Shown piece after piece: positions 6,101 through 6,142 of a stretch of 6,142 nucleotides of DNA (within the stretch, counting starts at the first letter, position 1; every line of letters begins with the position of its first letter). The notes below the pieces were generated by a model. That model worked only from the letters and a program-made list of their open reading frames with translations. It was not told the origin of the DNA and searched no databases. The DNA is from DATECU01 sp035286745. Lineage in GTDB: Bacteria; Acidobacteriota; Vicinamibacteria; Fen-336. Both the position numbers and the translations under genes were made by a program. The stretch is taken from assembly GCA_035286745.1 (NCBI GenBank), contig DATECU010000277.1, positions 1 through 6,142 on the forward strand. Direction: 5' to 3'.

Positions 6101-6142
6101 GCGGGCTTGAGGGCGAGGCCGCGGCGCGCACCGCCGAGAAGA
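3106..6142 (+). CDS. Modular LEGEA-punctuated polyprotein with inorganic-pyrophosphatase-like domain, 3' partial
   Basis: One uninterrupted frame of 1012 codons from ATG 3106 (GAGGA at 3094-3098, seven bases upstream; ATGA overlap with the preceding gene), still open at the right edge. Third codon positions are almost all G or C, for example all 20 codons of 3361-3420. The pentapeptide LEGEA/G recurs at residues 88, 169, 285, 398, 778, 886 and 1001. Counting a block to the Glu, it splits the protein into blocks of 91, 81, 116, 113, 380, 108 and 115 residues. The 380-residue block holds a pyrophosphatase-like domain (about 430-545), a helical region (about 586-665) and a unit also found in blocks 3 and 4. 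No signal peptide or membrane helix is seen. The InPase-type domain and chained modules match phage polyvalent proteins, which are proposed to enter the cell with the DNA. Whether the blocks are cut apart at E|A or stay linked cannot be read here. Other blocks match no family I know. Confidence 0.88.
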   Translation, partial: MSRSLFRRRASSDDMLLSHGYVWVVRGQQGEENEGQFYGLFNAPTSDLVYRHLGEGVAGEGEDPVEWAMSTYDVFQEQVVDIQSPGPLEGEAQAIGLLRRADHGTQVTVVTDDDGSVLAAVVGAQSDEDVVRFIADEVLEGEWTYEMVRDSHHFTRLPVIDLASAPGPLEGEGRVRGRWTERRAEVQEPKQGERRRLTAPLTRSYTDHYRGVAQGRATYRRPATPDPVPSGTTVAVSTSGWGWTVVTIEGMDRRLSGSVATLRTMELLAHSQLVSSAGDKEPGALEGEAHATGALRSAERTEIIKRVEVMQYRRLTASMPRVYRFPPTTRTGEPVDRYEPDPVPAGTVLSVVAAGPALSVSLIVDANFQHTAHHPVYLHNVDLEANSVLVSEQGTGALEGEAALRARWISRRAAAKPAKRQKTRKQEAEFRGVPLTIEYAVGDEKKHADGKVTTYTHLYGEVPNTATLADGEPVDVYLCREPQDQAPVWVVHQLKEDGQFDEDKVLLGFADRMSAEDCYRHHGPPWGLGSIDEMTWDQFSGGYLMGHRSPEDMGASGLPEVKAAWTARRAGNQPVVTINTPVGPVNVDRAEYRRIVKMVQDAAKLHEYAESMGQQTVEEFTRLTGKVPSWDFGMDEILKVLRAIFEQAGKDAGVPSPAVASAAARITRRAENLPPRDQWPQPGSMRVLSIPRGYDWMASPWIGGWNKRIPVGTAVRVVSTADELSILEQPTGMRSSFGAPTVIFDLATTGERFYSHLAHFMKFSTPLASEQSERPSGLEGEASAFGQMPEVRGDKVVFTVLGDEVLVDRSAWDDVVQKAEAHVAAFGTSDTGRIVAAFEAWSQAADEVARRAFPGSQNPTMADTLHTLLMGASNQVAGNAPMAGGLEGEAAARRSLHKFRIERQVNDNGLKSQENVLSGRATLDDIAQAARSFDIGPDEYAEKDFRPGDGGWVETAWATEWGGPPPDVPMEERHVLFVDLSTAEQVRALNEALGAHRPGGLEGEAAARTAEK
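3361..3379 (+). repeat. 19-base direct repeat, copy A
   Basis: Identical to 3604-3622. It encodes GPLEGE and lies 243 bases (81 codons) upstream of its partner, so the pair frames block 2 in phase. Confidence 0.75.
3367..3381 (+). repeat. LEGEA boundary motif 1
   Basis: Residues 88-92, codons CTC GAG GGC GAG GCC, preceded by SPGP and followed by QAIGLLRRA. It closes the first block of 91 residues. Confidence 0.8.
3604..3622 (+). repeat. 19-base direct repeat, copy B
   Basis: Partner of 3361-3379; it encodes GPLEGE at the end of block 2. Confidence 0.75.
3610..3624 (+). repeat. LEGEG boundary motif 2 (variant)
   Basis: Residues 169-173, codons CTC GAG GGC GAG GGC, preceded by APGP and followed by RVRGRWTERRA. 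Only the last residue differs from LEGEA. A nearby LEGEW (3520-3534) inside the second block lacks the P/G-rich lead-in and is probably chance. Confidence 0.75.
3688..3972 (+). repeat. Protein repeat unit, copy 1 (residues 195-289), ending in LEGEA
   Basis: This unit starts RRLTAPLTRSY, continues with PDPVPSGTTVAVSTSG and ends LLAHSQLVSSAG, then EPGALEGEA. It aligns over its whole length with copy 2 (4042-4311): RRLTA, R-x-Y, PDPVP-x-GT, a hydrophobic strand pattern, A-x-S-x-LVS and GALEGEA are shared. The DNA has diverged strongly, so the duplication is old. Alternating hydrophobic residues after the P-x-GT turn suggest a small beta domain. Confidence 0.7.
3958..3972 (+). repeat. LEGEA boundary motif 3
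   Basis: Residues 285-289, codons CTG GAG GGC GAG GCC, preceded by EPGA and followed by HATGALRSA. It ends repeat unit copy 1. Confidence 0.8.
4042..4311 (+). repeat. Protein repeat unit, copy 2 (residues 313-402), ending in LEGEA
   Basis: The unit starts RRLTASMPRVYRF, has PDPVPAGTVLSVVAAG in the middle, then LEANSVLVSEQG and GALEGEA. It is the intermediate copy: it shares RRLTA and PDPVP-x-GT with copy 1, and PR-x-Y, the 'P-x-GT-x-x-x-VV' turn and SEQ with copy 3. It lies immediately before the pyrophosphatase-bearing block. Confidence 0.7.
4297..4311 (+). repeat. LEGEA boundary motif 4
   Basis: Residues 398-402, codons CTG GAG GGC GAG GCC, preceded by GTGA and followed by ALRARWISRRA. 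It separates repeat unit copy 2 from the block with the pyrophosphatase-like domain. Confidence 0.8.
4393..4740 (+). other. Inorganic pyrophosphatase-like (InPase, polyvalent protein type) domain, residues about 430-545
   Basis: The domain begins at FRGVPLTIEY and ends near TWDQFSGGYL. The segment YGEVPNTATLADGEPVDVYL aligns with the family I soluble pyrophosphatase core (YG.I..TL..DGDP.DV), with Asp470 and Asp475 kept and Glu472 where most enzymes have Asp. Downstream, FDEDKVLLGF (Asp501, Glu502, Lys504) matches the 'F(D/N)E.KV(M/L)LGF' signature of the phage InPase group, followed by SAEDCYRHHG, W-G-L-G-S-I and the closing 'M(T/S)..(E/Q)F' segment. Family I enzymes hydrolyse pyrophosphate using Mg2+ held by these acidic residues. 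In polyvalent proteins of phages and conjugative elements this domain is thought to act on pyrophosphate or nucleotide products during host conflict. Activity is plausible but not certain because of the Asp-to-Glu change. Confidence 0.8.
5158..5451 (+). repeat. Protein repeat unit, copy 3 (residues 685-782), diverged, ending in LEGEA
   Basis: The unit runs from MRVLSIPRGYDW through RIPVGTAVRVVSTADE to FSTPLASEQS and PSGLEGEA. Compared with copy 2 it keeps L-(S/T)-x-PR-x-Y, P-x-GT, VV and SEQ shortly before LEGEA, with an insertion in the middle. Similarity to copies 1 and 2 is clear at the ends and weak in the centre, so this call is less certain. Confidence 0.55.
5437..5451 (+). repeat. LEGEA boundary motif 5
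   Basis: Residues 778-782, codons CTC GAA GGC GAG GCG, preceded by RPSG and followed by SAFGQM. Leu, Glu and Ala codons differ from those of some other copies while the peptide is unchanged. Confidence 0.8.
5753..5784 (+). repeat. 32-base direct repeat, copy A, containing LEGEA motif 6
   Basis: Identical base for base to 6098-6129. It encodes GGLEGEAAAR (LEGEA at 5761-5775, residues 886-890) and uses the CTT leucine codon, uncommon in this G+C-rich gene. The two copies are 345 bases (115 codons) apart, so recombination between them would remove one block in frame. Confidence 0.85.
6098..6129 (+). repeat. 32-base direct repeat, copy B, containing LEGEA motif 7
   Basis: This is the second copy of the repeat at 5753-5784. 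LEGEA lies at 6106-6120 (residues 1001-1005). It opens a further block that continues beyond the window. Confidence 0.85.

Noticed and set aside
1..6142. CRISPR arrays, tRNA or rRNA genes, insertion sequence ends, rho-independent terminators
   Set aside because: None seen: no regularly spaced non-coding repeats, no cloverleaf-like segments, no transposase motif with terminal inverted repeats, and no hairpin followed by a T run.

Overview
The window is a densely packed stretch of very G+C-rich DNA in which every supported gene lies on the + strand and no RNA gene, terminator or insertion sequence is visible. Almost every codon of the called genes ends in G or C. Six of the seven gene junctions are 4-base stop/start overlaps (ATGA or GTGA), and all seven complete reading frames end in TGA. 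Gene size, packing and content (an HTH protein, several small orphan proteins, a cytosolic thermonuclease and a multidomain protein with a polyvalent-protein type pyrophosphatase domain) point to a bacteriophage or prophage-like element of a high-GC bacterium, possibly an actinobacterium. The host is inferred only from composition and from small-protein motifs that resemble phage families remembered from annotation. A plasmid or conjugative element is the main alternative.

Layout: 3-845 is the 3' part of a gene for a DNA-binding helix-turn-helix protein that could be a small-terminase-like protein. 842-1333, 1386-1592 and 1589-2185 are three small proteins without assigned function. 2182-2577 is a staphylococcal-nuclease-like enzyme with all expected catalytic residues. 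2574-2861 and 2858-3109 are two more small proteins, the second with a Cys-rich C-x-C-x4-C-x-G-W motif. From 3106 to the end of the window runs one uninterrupted frame of at least 1012 codons, which leaves the window still open.

The most remarkable feature is that last gene. Its product is divided into blocks by a near-invariant pentapeptide, LEGEA (six LEGEA and one LEGEG), usually preceded by P/G-rich residues. Six of the seven complete blocks are 81 to 116 residues long; one is about 380. The longest block carries a domain like soluble inorganic pyrophosphatase (motif DGEPVDV), of the kind found in phage polyvalent proteins. Three blocks end in diverged copies of one roughly 90-residue unit placed directly before LEGEA. 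The pentapeptide is written with different synonymous codons from copy to copy, so it seems conserved at the protein level. The simplest reading is a modular polyprotein whose blocks are either cut at E|A, perhaps by a Glu-specific phage protease, or joined by a standard linker. Both readings are inference.

Together the genes look like one translationally coupled operon. A nuclease and a pyrophosphatase-bearing cargo-like polyprotein expressed together would suit attack on host nucleic acid and nucleotide metabolism, but only the enzyme families, not this role, can be read from the sequence.
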